Assembly: GCF_026385505.1 (NCBI RefSeq) | Contig: NZ_JANIDV010000002.1 | Location: 62,001 to 126,000, forward strand | Direction: 5' to 3' | Source: Bombella dulcis | GTDB taxonomy: Bacteria; Pseudomonadota; Alphaproteobacteria; Acetobacterales; Acetobacteraceae | DNA length: 64,000 bases | Part shown: positions 62,123 to 64,000 of the stretch, one piece after another | How positions within the stretch are numbered: position 1 is the first letter of the stretch | Layout: each line of letters opens with the position of its first letter | The notes under the pieces: generated by a model | Databases searched by the model: none | Seen by the model: only the letters and a program-made list of their open reading frames with translations | What the model was told of the DNA's origin: nothing | Made by a program: the position numbers and the translations under genes

Positions 62123-62674
62123 ATGTCCATCATGCCCGATCACTGGATACGCCGCATGGCGCAGGAACACGGCATGATCGAGCCGTTTGTTGAAGCGCAG
62201 AAGCGTGAAAAGGTCATTTCTTACGGGCTGTCTTCCTACGGATATGATGCCCGTGTGGCTGATGAGTTCCATATCTTCACGGATGTGGACAGTGCGGTGG
62301 TGGACCCCAAGAATTTCTCTGCCGACAGTTTCGTGACCCGCCGTGGGGACATCATCATCCCGCCCAACAGCTTTGCGCTGGCCCATACGGTGGAATATTT
62401 CCGCATTCCCCGTGACACGCTGGTCGTGTGCCTTGGTAAGTCCACCTATGCCCGCTGTGGAATCATCGTCAATGTCACGCCGCTGGAACCGGAATGGGAA
62501 GGGCAGGTGACCATCGAGATCAGCAACACCACGCCGCTGCCTGCCCGCATCTATGCCAATGAAGGTATCTGCCAGTTTCTGTTCTTCAGGGGGGACAGCC
62601 CCTGTGAGGTCAGCTATGCCGACCGTGCCGGGAAATATATGCGCCAGTCTGGCGTGACCCCTCCACGGCTGTAA
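62123..62674 (+). CDS. dcd: dCTP deaminase
   Basis: 183 residues. The core has [55 protein letters not shown] and [12 protein letters not shown], diagnostic for dCTP deaminases that make dUTP for thymidylate synthesis. GAGGGAGA precedes the ATG. It sits 70 bases before murA, a common alphaproteobacterial pairing. Confidence 0.95.
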   Translation: MSIMPDHWIRRMAQEHGMIEPFVEAQKREKVISYGLSSYGYDARVADEFHIFTDVDSAVVDPKNFSADSFVTRRGDIIIPPNSFALAHTVEYFRIPRDTLVVCLGKSTYARCGIIVNVTPLEPEWEGQVTIEISNTTPLPARIYANEGICQFLFFRGDSPCEVSYADRAGKYMRQSGVTPPRL

Positions 62675-62744
62675 CCGCCAGAACGTAAAAGGGTCTCCGG
62701 GCCATGTCATGGCTGGAGGAGAGGATGAAGAGGAAGGGAGGCAG

Positions 62745-64000
62745 ATGGATTATTTCCTGATTGAGGGTGGTCGCCGTCTTGAAGGGCGCATCCCCGTTGG
62801 CGGGGCCAAGAATTCCGGCCTGAAACTGATGGTGGCAGCCCTGCTTTCTGAAGGGCCTCTCATTCTCTCCAATGTTCCGGACATTGCCGACATCCGCACC
62901 ATGCGGAGCCTTCTGGGGCAGCTGGGTTATGATGTCACGGAGATTGATGGTCCCCGGAAGCTCAGCCTTGGTGGATGCATCCAGTCCGTGGAGGCTCCCT
63001 ATGACATCGTGTCCCGGATGCGGGCCTCCATCCTGGTTCTGGGGCCGCTGCTGGCCCGCATGGGCGAGGCCTGTGTTTCTCTGCCGGGCGGCTGTGCCAT
63101 CGGCACCCGCCCGGTGGACCTTCACCTCAAGGGGCTGGAAGCCCTCGGGGCGGAGATCAGGCTGGAGGGGGGCTATATCAATGCCCGTGCGCCCGGTGGC
63201 CTGAAGGGTGGCCGTGTGGTTCTGCCGTTCCCCAGCGTGGGTGCGACGGAGAATGTTCTCATGGCTGCCACGCTGGCCCGTGGGACGACGGAGATCGTCA
63301 ATGCAGCACGGGAGCCGGAGATTCTGGACCTCGCCAACTGCCTCAACGCCATGGGGGCACGGATTACCGGTGCCCATTCCGGCACCATCATGGTGAAAGG
63401 TGTGGAGCAGCTTCATGGTGCCCATTATGCCGTCATGCCGGACCGGATCGAATGTGGCACCTATGCCTGTGCCGTGGGCATGGCCGGTGGGGATGTCCTG
63501 CTGGAAGGTGGTCGCATGGCCGATCAGGAGGCCGTCATCTATGCCCTTCAGCAGGCGGGTGTTGCGGTCACGGAGGAGGCAGGCGGCCTGCGGGTACGGA
63601 GTGAAGGCAGGCTGCGTGGGCTGGACCTGACGACCGAGCCTTACCCCGGTTTCCCGACGGACATGCAGGCGCAGTTCATGGCCATGCTCTCCGTTGCGGA
63701 TGGAGCGTCCATGATTACGGAAACGATCTTTGAGAACCGTTTCATGCATGTGCCGGAACTGAATCGCATGGGAGCCAACATCACCATTCAGGGACGGTCC
63801 GCCGTGATCCGTGGTGTGAGGCAGCTTTCCGGTGCCAAGGTGATGGCGACAGACCTGAGAGCGTCTTTCTCCCTCATTCTGGCCGGGCTTGTGGCCGAAG
63901 GTGAGACAGAACTCAGCCGTGTCTACCATCTCGACCGCGGCTATGAACATGTGGAGAAGAAGCTCTCCGCCTGCGGGGCAAAGATCAGGCGTGTGAAGGT
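62745..64000 (+). CDS. murA: UDP-N-acetylglucosamine 1-carboxyvinyltransferase (3' end beyond window)
   Basis: 418 codons are visible and the frame remains open at the right edge. The opening [17 protein letters not shown] carries the conserved Lys-Asn pair, and [16 protein letters not shown] contains the catalytic Cys (fosfomycin target) near residue 117. [15 protein letters not shown] and [12 protein letters not shown]-like ([17 protein letters not shown]) follow. It catalyses the first committed step of peptidoglycan precursor synthesis. AGGAAGGGAGG precedes ATG 62745. Confidence 0.96.
   Translation, partial: MDYFLIEGGRRLEGRIPVGGAKNSGLKLMVAALLSEGPLILSNVPDIADIRTMRSLLGQLGYDVTEIDGPRKLSLGGCIQSVEAPYDIVSRMRASILVLGPLLARMGEACVSLPGGCAIGTRPVDLHLKGLEALGAEIRLEGGYINARAPGGLKGGRVVLPFPSVGATENVLMAATLARGTTEIVNAAREPEILDLANCLNAMGARITGAHSGTIMVKGVEQLHGAHYAVMPDRIECGTYACAVGMAGGDVLLEGGRMADQEAVIYALQQAGVAVTEEAGGLRVRSEGRLRGLDLTTEPYPGFPTDMQAQFMAMLSVADGASMITETIFENRFMHVPELNRMGANITIQGRSAVIRGVRQLSGAKVMATDLRASFSLILAGLVAEGETELSRVYHLDRGYEHVEKKLSACGAKIRRVK

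Overview
The window looks like a chromosome segment of an acetic acid bacterium (Acetobacteraceae, Alphaproteobacteria). Support comes from GC-rich coding with strong codon bias, the dnaK-dnaJ-dapB and trpBA/accD/folC neighbourhoods, the etfBA plus ETF:quinone oxidoreductase set, an alginate-export-type porin and an indole/phenylpyruvate-type decarboxylase. The genus cannot be fixed from sequence alone; a sugar- or insect-associated acetic acid bacterium is plausible but is inference.

Layout. 1-3.3 kb: the 5' end of a MetQ/NlpA-type binding protein, a YWTD beta-propeller plus 3-hydroxyacyl-CoA dehydrogenase pair, YciI and a YqaE/Pmp3 peptide. 3.4-10.3 kb: a large MscS-family channel and a TonB-ExbB-ExbD-ExbD-TPR energy-transduction operon. 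10.8-16.1 kb: prfB (with its programmed +1 frameshift), penicillin-binding protein 1A, rph and rdgB. 16.2-22.6 kb: an outer-membrane porin, then sulfate assimilation (cysH, cysD, fused cysNC) and a TSUP exporter. 22.7-25 kb: a TonB-dependent receptor behind a near-perfect Zur box, so probably zinc uptake powered by the TonB system at 6-10 kb. 25.1-30.2 kb: a DMT permease, dnaB, folC and accD.

30.4-39.5 kb is the accessory part. It lies between accD and trpA, which are usually adjacent in Alphaproteobacteria (trpB-trpA-accD-folC). It holds an Lrp regulator divergent from a decarboxylase/aromatic aminotransferase pair (Ehrlich-type amino acid catabolism), a copper P-type ATPase, a small membrane protein built of five tandem 13-residue repeats, and a markedly AT-rich gene for a 739-residue AAA_13 ATPase. 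That ATPase has a Rad50-like CxxC hook and a C-terminal R-x3-E...H pattern reminiscent of the PrrC/RloC anticodon nucleases. It is the best candidate for an undescribed defence-type system here.

39.5-64 kb returns to core genes: trpA, trpB, sucA (no sucB beside it), a 2OG-Fe(II) oxygenase, asd, hemH, a glycine-zipper protein, tRNA-Pro(CGG), etfA/etfB/ETF-QO, trmB, metK, dapB-dnaJ-dnaK (with a sigma-32-like promoter), a lipoprotein, a GT4 glycosyltransferase with an overlapping 58-residue gene, a DMT permease, dcd and the 5' 418 codons of murA. No insertion sequences, CRISPR arrays or rRNA genes were seen.
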